Positions 1 to 11,760 of a DNA stretch of 64,000 bases are shown one piece after another. Every line of letters begins with the position of its first letter. Within the stretch, counting starts at the first letter, position 1. Source of the stretch: Prorocentrum cordatum (lineage: Eukaryota > Sar > Dinophyceae > Prorocentrales > Prorocentraceae); the NCBI GenBank assembly GCA_963575745.1, contig CAUYUJ010000855.1, positions 26,001-90,000 of the forward strand. The letters are read 5' to 3'. The translations under genes were made by a program, and so were the position numbers. The notes under the pieces are model-generated. The model did not search any database, had not been told where the DNA came from, and was given only the letters and a program-made list of their open reading frames with translations.

Positions 1-1640
1 CGAGGAGATGAGAAGAGGTAGGGCACGGGATACTGACACGAACATTGCACGAGTGGCCGATCTGCAGTTTTTTTTTTGCGCACTGTGTAGTTACTCTATT
101 GTCTTATGTGCGATCGATCTCTTGCACGCGTTTCGTTCCAGCTGCAGGCTGCCAGGGGGGGGTGGCAAAGAAGCAACAGCTTTTGAAAGGGGAAACTCAT
201 GCATCGAGTCCGATGCGCTCCCTGCATTTCTGTTTCGACCTGGGCTGGGTCACGCTGATTGCCTTAATTTGAATCCTAGATCGACCTGGGTTCCGAGCTC
301 AGGCGAACGATGTTCGGGCAAGTATCTCTCCTGGCAATTTCCTCTCTGTCGCGACGGCAGCGCTCGAGTGGAAGATTCGGCGCGCGCAGCTTGCAACTCT
401 AAGTTTAAGGCCTGGAAAGCTCGGTTGTTTTTCAGTGAGAGACCGCTTTCGCGGCTGATATGGGCAATTTACGGCCTCTGCCTAGTTGGCATGCCTCGGA
501 GGAGAGGCGGTGAGTGCTCGCGAACGGGGGCGGTGAATATCCGGTGAAAATCCAGTGAATATCCAATGATTTTGCGGTGAATTTCAGAATGCATATTGTT
601 TTAAACACAAGCAGGGTGGTGAATATCCGGTGAAATTCCGGTGAATATCCGGTGAATGCGCGGCGAATTTGGCATGCGCTTTCGGGGTGACAAAATGCAG
701 CAGCAAGCCCCTCCCCACCCTAAATCACAGCCCTCCGAGCTGCACCCTCTCCAATCTAACCCCTGCCCCAAACCCAGTGTGCCAGGCTTGCTCGCTTGGT
801 TTTGGCTCGTTCCCGTGATCATTTTCCTCCTCTCGGACCTATCATTATGCCTCGCTCGTCAATCATGCTAGCCCTCTGCCTCTGACGTCCGAATCCCCCA
901 GCACATCCTGGATCAAGGTCAGAGCGATGCTCGGCGATTGACTGGATATTGAATCCAATTTAGAATGACCTCTCGTGGATGGGATCTGGACCCGCTCTCG
1001 GCTCGTCGGTGGGAGAACGCGACGTTGAGAGAGAACCTGCGCGAGGACATAGAATCACAGGAGGATCACTGTCGATTGCTTGGGCAAGAACTTCTCACAC
1101 TGCACTCGGCGAAAGCAATCTGCTCTATTGCTTACCTTGCTGTGAAAGCAGGGGCGAAGGGGATGGGCATCGCTCGGCCCTCGAAGGGCCCAACCTCGTC
1201 GACAGGCAATTTCCAGAAACACTTGGACCGTGTCCCCCCCATCTCCAGCAACGTTAAACTACGACAAGTTGCCCTTCCAATGGTCATCAGGGGCAAGCGG
1301 GAGGACAATGGGCAAGAAACTCTGCGTACATAAAATTATCTCGTCGAAGCGCCTGGCTCGGCTCGAAAAGATATGGAAGCGACGGCGACTGAGAGGTCGC
1401 CCTGGGGGAGGAGTGGTCGAGCGAGGGGGGGGAACGCAGTTATGCTGTACCAAAAAGGAGAAAAAGGTCCTGATGGCGCCAGTGCACGAATGTATGGCGT
1501 AGAGGGCAGACCGAAAACACATGGCCCCCCATTGTCCCCCATCACCTCTCAGAGCCCCCATTCCGTTCCCTCCTGGCTTCTCGCCATGCCCATTATCCGT
1601 TTACTTCCTTCGCCGCCCCTCCGCGCCCATCAAGAGCGTT
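1..1640. other. No recognisable gene; short GGTGAATATCC repeats
   Basis: No reading frame here looks like a protein. The only structure seen is a cluster of short direct repeats at about 531-670, built from variants of GGTGAATATCCGGTGAA, with at least five degenerate copies separated by a T-rich spacer. In frame +1 the sequence is open from 1474, but convincing protein similarity begins only near 1650, so upstream sequence is probably intron or intergenic. Confidence 0.45.
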
Positions 1641-1649
1641 TTCGGTCTG

Positions 1650-3651
1650 CCATCGCGAGGCTAGTGAGCTCGAGCTCGATGGATTAGACGAAGGCCATAT
1701 CATCCGCACTGCCAGGGCTGCTGTCTGGCAAAAGGCATTTGACGACCACCGCCATCGACATATTCCAGGGGATGCGAGGCCAGTGTTTCCCATCGCACTT
1801 TACTGCGATGGGGTGAGGTACACAAGAGCCACGCAAGTAGGCAAACAAGACAGCTTGATACATTTCACTGCATATAATCTCGCGTCTGGAAAACGGCATG
1901 CAATATGTTGTATATCAAAAAGGGAACAATGCAAATGCGGCTGCAAGGGGTGGTGCACTATGTTCCCCATTATGCAATTTCTCAGATGGTGTTTGGAAGC
2001 AGGGATTCGGGAAATACGACCAAACAAACGTTGGGGCGGATCCGAATATGCTCCAGGAGACCCGTTCGCATCGCTTCCAGAGCGTCTCCCAGCGCGATTT
2101 GTTCCAATAGAAATCATGGGGGATTGGATGGAACACTGCAGCACGTTCGGACTTCAGAGCTGGCAGTCCTTTAACAAGCCATGCATTTGGCGCGCGCGTC
2201 AGAAGCCCAACCTATACTATGCATCTGATGAAATCACCCGCCCGAACACAAGAGGGGAGGGGGGGGGGCAGGGCAGCTTGGGGAGGGATAAGATGCGTCC
2301 AATATGTTTGGTACCCCATCTCCCCTGCTCCTCCTCTCTCCTCCTTCTCGCTGCTCGCCCCGCCCTCGTCCGACGCGCCGCCTCCCCCCTGCCCCGCTCA
2401 ACGAAAAGCAAAGGTGGGCGGGGCGACAGCGAGGGGCAGAACTGAAGACGGGGGGCGCGCGGAAAACCGAGAGGGGGATGGTGAAGGGGAGGGGGGCGGG
2501 GGGGTGATGTGGAGAAGGGGCGTGGATGGCGCGCCCGTGGTGGCACCTACGTGGGCCAAGCGGTTATGATATGGCAAGAGTCTCAGTTGCAGGGCACGCT
2601 TGGGGGAATGCTGTTGCATATGATGTTGATTGTGCACAGTGCGAAATAGAGGCGTTGATTTTTGACGACACCGTCCGTTTGAAGATACTAGGAGAGGGCG
2701 GGCTTCATTGGGACAAGCGAGCCGACGCCAGACTGCGGGAGGGCATGATATTGGCAACCGATGTGCCGTCGCTGCACCCACGGGCCCACGACAGGCTCGA
2801 TCCCAGCGCAGAGCTTCCTGACATCGCTCGTTTCATTGACGCGCCAGTGCCATTTTCAGTTGTTTTCTGGAGGGACAGGCGCGATCATTTACACAGGAGG
2901 TTAAATGGTTGTTTAAAGAGAAACCCAATATGCTGCCCGTCCACGGGCCTCGAGCCCCAAGAACACCTCATGATCGACACGTTGCACTGCCTCCATTTGG
3001 GTGTCATTCAGTCATTCATTGCGCAGGTGATCTGGCTACTCATAGGCAGCAATGTTTGGGGTGTTGCGGGGCCGATGCAGGTTAGGATAGATCAGTGCTG
3101 CAAGTTGGTGTACAATGATATGGTGGGGTGGTATCAGCGACAAGGTATCAAGGTGTGCGATCGGCTGGCCGTGCCAACGCAAACCATGTTAGGCAGCCAA
3201 GAGAGGCAAACGTTCAAAGCGAAAGCAGCAGAAACTGGAACCCTATTGCCCTGGGCACGGGAGGTTCAGCGGCCAAGTGAGGCAGGGTGACGTGTTTCTC
3301 GCGGCGGGGAAGACTTTATGTGAGTACATGTGCATCATGAAAACAGCTCCCAGGATCGTCCCGAGGCTGCAATGCCGACAACTAGTCGAATTCATTCTCA
3401 GGTACGTCAATCTACTCAGATTGGCCAATGCAAAAGTGATTCCTAAAATCCACCAAGCAGTACACATGACATTAAAGATACCAGTTTCTGGGAATCCTAG
3501 ATACCATTCGTGCTTTCTGGACGAATCTTTAAATCATATCATTAAGTGCATTGCCCAGGCTGCTCATAGGAGACGCTGGGACAAGGCGATTTTTGCACGC
3601 CTTCGCATTCTCCCGTACGTGGAGAACAATTCGTCATTTGCGTTCTCTTGA
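1650..3651 (+). pseudogene. Conserved unknown-function protein, split and frameshifted
   Basis: Two coding blocks are visible. Block A (about 1650-2230, frame 1) contains LYCDGVRY, VGKQDS, SGKRHAICCISKRE, a Cys cluster CKCGCKGWCT, FLRWCLEAG and MGDWMEHCSTFGLQSW. Block B (about 2590-3651) contains FWRD, RRLNGCLKRNPI, LMIDTLHCLHLGVI, KAAETGTLLPWA, LLRLANAKVIPKIHQAVHMT and GNPRYHSCFLDESLNHIIK, ending with TGA at 3649. I recall this motif order from a large family of predicted dinoflagellate proteins of unknown function, possibly carried by a transposon; I assign no activity. The blocks are separated by a G- and C-rich stretch that looks like an intron, with unresolved junctions. Within block B the frame changes from 3 to 1 between about 3255 and 3275 with no room for an intron, so one base has been gained or two lost. 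That makes this copy a probable pseudogene, or else marks an assembly error. Confidence 0.55.
2231..2590 (+). other. Probable intron of the unknown-function gene
   Basis: G-run-rich, then C/T-rich sequence lying between two blocks of the same protein family. It ends near a run with AG acceptor candidates at 2585-2586 and 2591-2592. No donor with a matching phase was found, so the boundaries are approximate. Long frames crossing it on both strands are compositional. Confidence 0.4.
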
Positions 3652-4758
3652 TATCCTTGTCAAGGGCATTGGCAATGCCTGTGATGGGATGGGGCCTGCG
3701 GGGAGGATGACGATGAGGAGGAGATTGATGAGGAGTAGCACGATGCAACGACGACAGCGACGAAGGCCAGTGGAAGGAGGAGGAGCAGGAGGAGAAAGAC
3801 CACTGCGACTCAGGCGCAGTGGCACGCTGCTAGCACTTGAGCACGCAGCCGAGTGAATCACATACTCGTGTCACGAAGGGCACACTCCTCATCTGAAACG
3901 CTATCCTCATCCTCTTCTTCCCTAATTACCACTCAATTCGCCCTCTTCCTTCTCCTGCTCATTCTTCCCCTTCCTGCCGCCAAATCAGATCTCTCTGGGC
4001 ATCGGATGTGCGACTCGCCTCTGCATGGGGCGTCGGACTTGGCCGCTGCCCAGTAGCTGGCCGCGGAAGCAGCCCGACAGCCCCGCGAGGGGGCTAGAGG
4101 AGCTCAGTCCAACTTCAATGTGCCACCTCTGCTACCCTCATTTTTTCTACCCAACTGTGCACTCCCTCCCCCCTCCCCTCTATCCTCCTTCGCTCCTCCC
4201 TATGCCATTCCTCTGCGCTCCGTCTCTTCCGGTTTCTCGGAGCGCACCTCGGGAGAGGGCGCGCTGAGGGCAGAGCTCCCAAAGGAGACCCAGCCAGGGC
4301 CACGACGGAGCCCCAGCAGACCCAGAAACGTAAATGACACCGCTGCGGCATAATACCCTAAAGAGCCCATGCGCGGGGTACGGGAGGGGGGGGCGACGAT
4401 GGGAATGAACGATGGGATTCAGGGGCGCCCAGCCGAGTACCTAGGCAATAATGTCTAAACAATCGCGTCTAAGCAATAGTGTTTGAGTAAGTCACGCAAT
4501 AGTGTCTAAGCGAATTGGGAACTGGAAACGCACGCAACATAGTGTCTAAGCAATTCGAAGTACAACCCTTGCATCCCACATGCGTTTGTCACCGATTGAA
4601 CCCCCAGCCGACGGTTTCGGACCAGCCTCAGTGAAGGTTCAAGCTGAGACTTCATTCGTCCCCGTACCATGCCAGGGCACAGTATATATATATATATATA
4701 TAAAGAAACACGCAGTGTTTCAGTGATTGCTGATACATGGTTGGAGGCGGCGCAACCC
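3652..4758. other. Intergenic; degenerate 15 bp repeat and TA tract
   Basis: No gene recognised. At about 4440-4560 there are five or so degenerate copies of a unit like AGTGTCTAAGCAAT. A (TA)n microsatellite lies at 4681-4702. An AG after a T-rich stretch at 4718-4719 could be the acceptor of an upstream, undetected 5' exon of the methyltransferase, because the frame stays open from there to the chosen Met at 4759. Confidence 0.4.
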
Positions 4759-7130
4759 ATGGCAGCTAGATTGGCAGATCGCAAGGTTACTGTTCTCTCT
4801 CTTTGCTGCGGGGTCGAGACAGCCTCTGTGGCGCTCTCTCAGCTGGGGGCCAAAGTGGTGAGCTATTCATTCGACTCCGACCCCAACCTAGAGAGCGCCG
4901 TCCGGCACGTGCACGATAATTACTGCGAGGGGGGCAAGTTTTTCATCGGGGACAAGGGGGGCATCTGCAGCATCGACAAGAGCACCATTCCCGACGTCGA
5001 GATCATCGTTGCTGGGCCCCCGTGCCCGCCATGGAGTCAATGCGGCTCAGGCCGACTGGCAATGCAGTAAGCAGACCCACGCACTCCGTAGCCCGAGAGG
5101 GTCTATCGTTTTCTCTCGCCATTCTTTTTCCCTCTCCTCTCCCTCTCTATACCCTAACGTTCTTATCTCTCCCCCGCGCTCACTCACTCTCACTCGCTCT
5201 CTCGTCCCCCTCCCTCCCCTCTAGCTCCCCCTCACTCTCCCCTCTCCCTCAGCTCCTTGCTCGTCCCTCTCGCTCTCTCGATCCAGTTCTCTCGTCCTCC
5301 TGTGTCCTTTCTATCGAGATCCACGCTCGCTTCCAGGCGGCTCGTGGAACGACAAGCGCTCGACGCCCTTCAAGGGCACGATTGCGCATGTGCAAGATCA
5401 AGCAGCTAGGCCCTCTAAGAAATTGAAAATCGTATTGATCGAGAATGTCAAAGGGATCGAGAACGGGTCGAAAACTGGCACCAGCCCAATGGACGGCATC
5501 ATCAAAAAGTTGAACGCCGAGGTCCCTGGGTTCAAGTTCTGGTTTTGGGAGGTGGACAGCGTCTGGCACGGGCTGCCCCACTCCAGGCCAAGGATTTCCC
5601 GCGTATAGAAATTTGAGTCTTCCTTATCGTGCTCCTCTTCTGCCTCCTCCTCCTCCTCTTCCTCCTCATCCTCGCATTTTTCCTCCTTGCCCTCGCCTTC
5701 TCATCGTATTCATCCTCATCGTCCTGCCCCTCCTCCCCCTCCTCGTCCTACTTGGGCCGCGGCCCCTCTGTTGGGAGAGGATCTATATATGCGGGAGGCG
5801 CGTGGTCTCGTTTTCGCGCCCTATCCCGTCTATATCGCCCGCGGAGATCACAGTGCAGATGATCGATGCCCGCGAGTTGCTCGATCCCGACCTCGACTCC
5901 AAGGAAGCTGGTCTGACCGAAAAGCAGGCGCGAGGGCAAGTGTCCGAGTTGATTGAATAAGAGGGGACGCGTATGCACATTATACAACATATCTGTATAT
6001 TAACACATACACTGTGTATATATATATATGTGTGTATGCATCTATCCCGCGAGAGGCATGATAGCCTCATGACGAATGAGTGTGCGCATATACACACATA
6101 TATGTACGTATAACAATATTATATATATATATATGATATTCCTGGGGGTCTGGCGGATAAGATCAGAGATGTCGCGCATTTTTCGCAGCGGAATGCTTCG
6201 GGGCGCGAGCTGGACCCATCCGCGAGGGCGAGGGGTTTAGGACCGCGGGAGCACGCTATCCACCCCAACCTTCATCATCCTCCTTGTCCTTCCTTGTCTT
6301 TCGCCTTTTCCAACGCGGTTCTCAATCCTCTGCCTCTTGGCCCGCCACAACTACCCACCATTGCACTCCCTTCGGCGCATCCGGTTCCTCTTGCCGCAGT
6401 CGGACATGAAGCTTCTGCCCGAACGGGCTGCGGCAGAATAGCCCTTCCAACCCCAACGATCGCAACCTCGTGGTCCTTGTCGTCGACGCTCCCTCACTCA
6501 ATCCACGGATCCGCTCCCCCTCGTGTCTCCCTCCCTTCCTCCTGGTCTTGCTTGCTGCCCCTGCTGCTGCTCTTCGTTTTCGTCCTCCACCGCCTCCGCC
6601 CTTATCCCCGCTCGCCCCTGCGCCGATCCTGGGCCCAGGGTGATCCTGGGCCAGGATCGGTGTTGGCGTATAGTTGGTGCATTCCTATCGGACATGGGGG
6701 CCGAGGCTTGCGTTATTATCATTCCCCCTCTCATCAGCATTTGTTTTGCGGCTGCGCCCAGGTGGAAAATTTGGCGGCGCACCGCATGTTGGGTCGGAGC
6801 CGCTGCAAGGAAGGCAAAGGCGATCGTGGCAAGGTGTGGTTCTATGATCTGTCGAGGTCGTCTGGCAAAGTGCGCAAACTAGAGGGGCGTTTTGACGGCG
6901 TCTGCCCGTGCTTGACGACCCGCAACGGCACTCTCTGGGTCGAGGCGGCGCAGTCACCCAAGCATCGCCGTTTCCTTTCTTTCGGCGAGAGATTCGCAAA
7001 GCAGGGTTTGCCATCCGAGCTAGCGGACACGTTTAGCCTCAAGGGTGCTAGCCAAGTTGCTTCAGGCAACGCCATGGCAGTCAATTGCTTGGGCTTGTGC
7101 ATCGCCTGCTGCTACGCTGATAAAGTTTAA
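4759..7130 (+). CDS. DNA (cytosine-5)-methyltransferase, four exons
   Basis: This gene would transfer a methyl group from S-adenosylmethionine to C5 of cytosine in DNA, in the nucleus. My model is exons 4759-5050, 5337-5602, 5859-5939 and 6762-7130, giving 335 residues, close to the size of minimal enzymes such as M.HhaI. Motifs in order: I, LSLCCGVETAS (13-23); IV, GPPCPPWSQCG with catalytic Cys89; VI, IENV with Glu133; VIII, GLPHSRPR (176-183); IX, DGVCPCLTT (from 258); X, GNAMAV (from 315). Spacing of Cys89 to Glu133 fits the family. All four junctions agree in phase. Intron 1 starts GC and ends AG, with CAG/GC at both edges, as is common in dinoflagellates; introns 2 and 3 are GT-AG. No N-terminal targeting domain is seen, although the frame is open upstream to about 4720, so another 5' exon is possible. 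De Mendoza and colleagues described methyltransferases carried by dinoflagellate retrotransposons; the introns here argue for a host gene or an old capture. Confidence 0.8.
5051..5336 (+). other. Methyltransferase intron 1 (GC-AG)
   Basis: Begins GCCGAC and ends TTCCAG. Removing it joins ...TGC GGC TCA G to GC GGC TCG TGG, restoring the expected Gly-Ser-Gly-Gly-Ser-Trp run after motif IV. The interior is strongly C/T-rich. An alternative GT donor at 5067 does not keep the frame. Confidence 0.6.
5603..5858 (+). other. Methyltransferase intron 2 (GT-AG)
   Basis: Donor GTATAG follows codon CGC at 5600-5602; acceptor GTGCAG precedes ATG at 5859. Both sides are phase 0. The interior is C/T-rich. 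The protein join falls just after motif VIII, where the family is variable, so the acceptor could be a little upstream. Confidence 0.5.
5940..6761 (+). other. Methyltransferase intron 3 with TA microsatellite
   Basis: Donor GTGTCC after CAA (5937-5939) and acceptor GCCCAG before GTG at 6762 are both phase 0. They join ...LTEKQARGQ to VENLAAHRM, a natural helical linker before motif IX. The intron holds several TA/TG-rich stretches (about 5990-6140), including (TA)n at 6116-6135, and C-rich sequence that stays open for a long way upstream of exon 4 by composition only. Confidence 0.55.
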
Positions 7131-7509
7131 GATGCTGGCATAGGTGCAACTCCCAGGGGAACGGGGGGTTAAGATATGAGAGATCATATACACATATGCA
7201 TCTATGTATGTGCCTATGTGTACCTATGATGTTTGAACATGTGTATACACATTTTCCTATACATGTAAATATATGTGTATAGCTATATATGTATGCATGA
7301 TCAAGCCAGGAGCAACTGCTTCATATGTGCACCGCCTGTTGCCACACATGCATCGCTCCAGTTTGTTTATTTTTGTAGTGGCGTCTGTGCGCCCGTCTCT
7401 TCGCCGAGCTCAGTGTCGCTTGCGAGACGCATGCAGCGTTGGCCAAGCTCTGTCGCGTATTCGACAATGTGGAAGCACTGGTAGCAGTGCAGTCCTGAAC
7501 ATCAGGCGC
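7131..7509. other. Intergenic, AT-rich then unique
   Basis: The first 180 bases are rich in TATGTG/TATACA-type sequence. The rest is unique, with no convincing frame. Confidence 0.4.
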
Positions 7510-7770
7510 GTGAGCTCGAGTGAGAAGCGCCCAAAGAGACCCCTAAGAGGCCCCCAAGGCACTCTAAGAAGGCCCCCCAAGAGAAGGCTCAAGGCACTCT
7601 AAGAAGGCCCAAGGCACTCTAAGAAGGCCCAACGAGGCCCCCAAGAGACCCCCAAGAGGCCCCCCAAAAAAGCTTTCCGAGGCACCCAAGGCGCTCTAAG
7701 AGGCGCCCGTGACCGCCAAGAGGCCACCAAGACGCTCCAAGAGGCCTCCACTGGGGGGCCCTTCCTCTGC
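7510..7770 (-). repeat. CTCTTGGGGCC-family repeat, copy 1 (minus)
   Basis: A degenerate array with a 10-12 base period, here as AAGAGGCCCCCAAG / CACTCTAAGAAGGCCC, i.e. the reverse complement of the other copies in this window (15.5, 40.4, 42.6, 44.9 and 53.1 kb). The open frames reading Leu-Gly-Gly or Pro-Lys-Arg strings come from the repeat. Confidence 0.7.
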
Positions 7771-7839
7771 GTGCTGCCCACTTCCCTGATCAAGGCACTT
7801 CCTATAGGCGTCGTTTCTGGATGGGCTGGGGGGGGGGGG

Positions 7840-8470
7840 GCTACGCGAAGCGTCTAGAGTTCACCCCGTCATAGAAACCGATGGCGACGAAGACGACACC
7901 GACGAGGACGACGAATACGACGACGAGGAGCAGGAGGACGAGGAGGGGGGGGCGGGAGGAGGAAACTCGAGGAGGGGGAGGCGGAGACGAAAGAGGAGGT
8001 AGAAGAGCAGCCAACAGCAATAGCCCACACTCACCCGTACGCACTCGAGAAATGACACGACCACGCAGATGATGGCGAGGAGGAGGATGGCGAAGAAGAG
8101 AAGGAGGCGGGGGAAGAAACGTGGACGGGTCGGTCGGACCTTTGCAGTCTTAGCCAAACGCGACGCCGACGGACCTTAAGATTTGAACGCGAGGAGGAGG
8201 AGGAGGACGACGAGGACGAGATCGTGCACGAGGAGGAGGAAGAGGAGGAGGAGGGAAGCGGAGGGAACAAAGGAGGGGAGGTGGAGAAGGATGGGGAGGA
8301 GGAAGAGGAGGAGGATGATGACGATGATGATGATGAGGAGGAGGAGGGGGAGGAGGAGGAGGGGGGAGGGAGGAGGAGGAGTAGAAAGACTACACATCGG
8401 AAACCATGCGCGGAGAACACTCACAAACCAAAACACGGAGGCGGAGGGTGACGAGGGCGACGGCGAGGGC
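7840..8470. repeat. Purine-rich GAC/GAG trinucleotide tract
   Basis: About 630 bases of almost pure purine on the + strand, beginning with GAC/GACGA units and turning into GAG/GAT runs at 8185-8375. The acidic, Arg-rich or Ser-rich frames are by-products. Confidence 0.8.
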
Positions 8471-9040
8471 GACGGCGACGAGGGGGACGAGGATGTAGAG
8501 ATGGGGGAGGCGGCAGGATGATGGATGATGCCGCTCTGTGAGTGCAAGGCCCAGGCGGTGCATCATGCTCGAGGGCGGGGCGTCGGGGGAACGCGAGCAA
8601 CTCAAATACCTCGCCCACCTAGGACTCATGGGCCTGGTCATGCACCCGTACATCCTTCTCCTCCCCCTGTTCCGCCGCCTCCTCCTCCAACTCCCTCCAC
8701 CTCTCCCCCCGCCCCCACGCAAATATAATATAATGATTCCTCCTCCTCCTCCTCGCCCACCTCTTCCGCCCCCCCCTCATCCTCGTGCTCGCTCGCCTCG
8801 CGCCCCTCATGTTTCTATCCCTCATGCCCCTCATGCTCGTCCTCGTCCTCCTTCTCGTATTCCGCTCCCTCACCTTCCGTTTCGCTTGGGATGTCCTCGC
8901 GCGTGGGGCCTGTGCCGCGGTGAACGCCTGGGGCGCAGATCGCTCTGGGTGGTCTGCAAAGCTTGCTTATTCCCATGGCTTCGCCGTTTCCGCCGCTCGC
9001 CCCGCTTGAAATTACAGGGCTACGCCCCCCCCCGCCGCCC
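8471..9040. other. C-rich spacer, no gene recognised
   Basis: The stretch 8538-8670 reads as a fairly protein-like segment (LEGGASGEREQLKYLAHLG) followed by pyrimidine-rich sequence. I cannot link it to a family, and it has no partner exon. Confidence 0.3.
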
Positions 9041-9305
9041 CGACGACCACCGCGACAACGAAAACAAAGACAACGAATGCGACGGCGACCGAAGCAACGG
9101 GACGACGAACGCGAAACCGTTGCGAGGACGAATCAACGACAACGGCGACGGCGCACCGACATCCAACAACAATTGCACCAACAAGAACAACACCACCACC
9201 ACCGCTAACTACAACAACAACGACATCAACCACACCACCACCACAACCAACAACAACACACATACCACCAATCACGACTACAGTTGCTGCTGCTACCACT
9301 ACTAA
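9041..9305. repeat. ACA/CGA trinucleotide-rich tract
   Basis: Degenerate triplets (GACAAC, ACAACA, ACCACC) that lead into the CTA tract. Probably a decayed edge of the same microsatellite. Confidence 0.6.
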
Positions 9306-9334
9306 TAAATGAGAACAACGACCATTCGTATTAC

Positions 9335-9604
9335 TGCAATGCCTACTACTACTACTACTACTACTACTACTGCTACTACTACTACTACTACTGCTACTAC
9401 TACTACTACAACTACTACTACGACTACCACTCACTCACTACTACTACTACTACTACTACTACTACGACTACTACTACTACAACCACTACTACTATTACTA
9501 CTATTACTTCTACGACTGCGCCTACCACTAACTACTACTACTACTACTACGACTACTACTATTACTACTACTACTGTACTACTACTACTACTACTACTAC
9601 TACG

Positions 9605-9639
<35 letters not shown>

Positions 9640-9784
9640 GACTACAACGACGACTACGACTACGACTACGGCTACGACTACGACTACGACTACTACTACG
9701 ACTACTACTACTACTACGACTACTACGACTACTACTACGACTACTACGACTACTACTACTACTACCACTAAACAACTAAGCCTG

Positions 9785-9825
<41 letters not shown>

Positions 9826-9969
9826 GCTACTGCTACTACCACTACTACTACTACGACGACTACTACTACTACCAATACTACTACTACTACTACTACTACT
9901 ACTGCTACTACTACTACTGCTACAACTACTACTACGACCACTGCTACTACCACTACTGCTACTACCACG

Positions 9970-10000
<31 letters not shown>

Positions 10001-10057
10001 CTACTACCACTACCACTACCACTACTACTACTACTACTACTACCACTACTACCACTA

Positions 10058-10096
<39 letters not shown>

Positions 10097-10202
10097 GTAG
10101 TACCAATACTCCTGTAACTACTACTGCTGCTACTACTAGTATTACTACCACTACGGCTACCACTACTACTAGTACTAGAACTAGTACTAGTACTAGTACG
10201 AT

Positions 10203-10241
<39 letters not shown>

Positions 10242-10249
10242 CACTACCA

Positions 10250-10285
<36 letters not shown>

Positions 10286-10361
10286 GTACTACTACTACTA
10301 CTGCTACTGCTACTGCTACTGCTCCGGCTACTACTACACTACTACGACTACTACCACCACC

Positions 10362-10406
<45 letters not shown>

Positions 10407-10495
10407 GCCACGACTGATGCTGCTACTGCCACTACTACTGCTACTGCTACGGCAACTAGTACTATTCATACTGGTACTACCACTGCTATTACACA
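9335..10495. repeat. CTA trinucleotide microsatellite, about 1.15 kb
   Basis: Nearly continuous CTA/ACT triplets with scattered substitutions (CTG, CCA, CGA, AGT). Because the unit is three bases, several frames stay open and give poly-Thr, poly-Leu, poly-Tyr or poly-Val, none of which is a real protein. Interruptions such as ACTAGTACTAGT cluster near 10170-10200. Confidence 0.9.
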
Positions 10496-11370
10496 TATTG
10501 CTACATCTACAATTATAGCAACTACAACTACAATCGCGTCAAGACCGAACGTTGTTTTGGACCCGCGTGTTAACCAACGTGGATATCCAATCCAATCGAT
10601 GCCCGCCCTCTTATTCTTCGATCGCCCAACAACGACGGCAGACGGACCGACAACCTTCGGCGGGGAGTGCACGTGGCGACGTTTGCTTGAAAACAAAGTG
10701 GCATTATCTGCGCGTCGGCAGATAATGGCCGCGAATTTCCGCAGCGGCATGATACGATTCGCCGTCGCACTTTGCGTTGTCGGGGCGGGGCCTCCAAGGC
10801 GCGGTCATGGAGGATGCGGGCCTTGCGCCCAAGGGGTCCTGCGTGTTTTTTTTGTTATTTGTGTTGGTTTGATTTGTTTGTTTATTTATGTGTATATATA
10901 TATACACACATACGCATACAGAACACCCTCAATGCAGCGCGGCGATTGGAGCGACGAAAAACAACGCCGCCGCCCCCACCATCCAAATGTGAAAACACAC
11001 GCTTCGAGCCAATTGCCAGCCTCCTTCGCGGACGCGCAAACGTAGCAAAACTTGCTGCTTCCCAGAAAAAGTATGCGATGCCAGATATGGGTCGAGCGCG
11101 CATAAAACATTGTTTTGAGAAAGACGCATGCGCAACAATATGTATACATATAGTTAGATATAGGTGTCTGTGTTGGTGTGCATGTGTGGGTGGTTGTTAT
11201 ATATATATATATCTATTTTATATATATACATGCATATGTATATACATATATATACATATTCAGATAACTTGTATGTGTGAATTTGTACATACTATGTATA
11301 TATATATAAGCACGATGTATGCGCATGTATATGTATTAAAGCTATAAGGCTTGTATATATGTAAGCAACA
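10496..11370. other. Unique spacer with TA-rich stretches
   Basis: 10550-10850 is unique GC-moderate sequence without a recognisable gene. TATATA/TACACA stretches lie at 10890-10920 and again from 11140 to 11360. Small frames across these are Ile-Tyr strings. Confidence 0.4.
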
Positions 11371-11760
11371 TCAGCATGCGTCAACATGCGCGTAGACGTG
11401 TATCATCATGCGTTTGGTACGTGTGTGGCGCAATGCGAGAAAAGGCGCGGCTATTTGCGAAAAGGCGCGGCAGCCTGGGAACTGGCGCATTTTTGCAAAG
11501 AACTGGCGCGTTTGGAATGCGCCTTATCATCCGGCGCACCGACCCTGTGGGCAGAGGGATCAGAGCGTGCGTGAAGGGCTGGCAACGGCAGCAAGCACTG
11601 TTCCCGCTCGACGGGTGCGCCACCTTTCCCACGGGCGGGGCGCCTACCGAGGGGAGGGGCGCCCCCCCCCCCTCTCTCCCTGGGAGCCAGGCGGGCGTCG
11701 CAGCGCGCGTGGCGGAGGCGGAAATTGGCACCTTCACTGCTCTTCCATCTTTTGACCCAG
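11371..11760. repeat. Short GCGCGGC repeats in a GC-rich spacer
   Basis: At 11440-11530 there are four or so imperfect copies of a 20-25 base unit around AAAAGGCGCGGC / GAACTGGCGC. Further on the sequence is C-run-rich with no gene seen. Confidence 0.4.

Noticed and set aside
6294-6761. 5' part of the open frame that contains methyltransferase exon 4
   Set aside because: Pro/Leu-rich, C-rich intron sequence; the family similarity starts only after the AG at 6760-6761.
9284-10117. Open frame of 277 codons, Tyr/Thr/Leu runs
   Set aside because: CTA microsatellite read in one frame.
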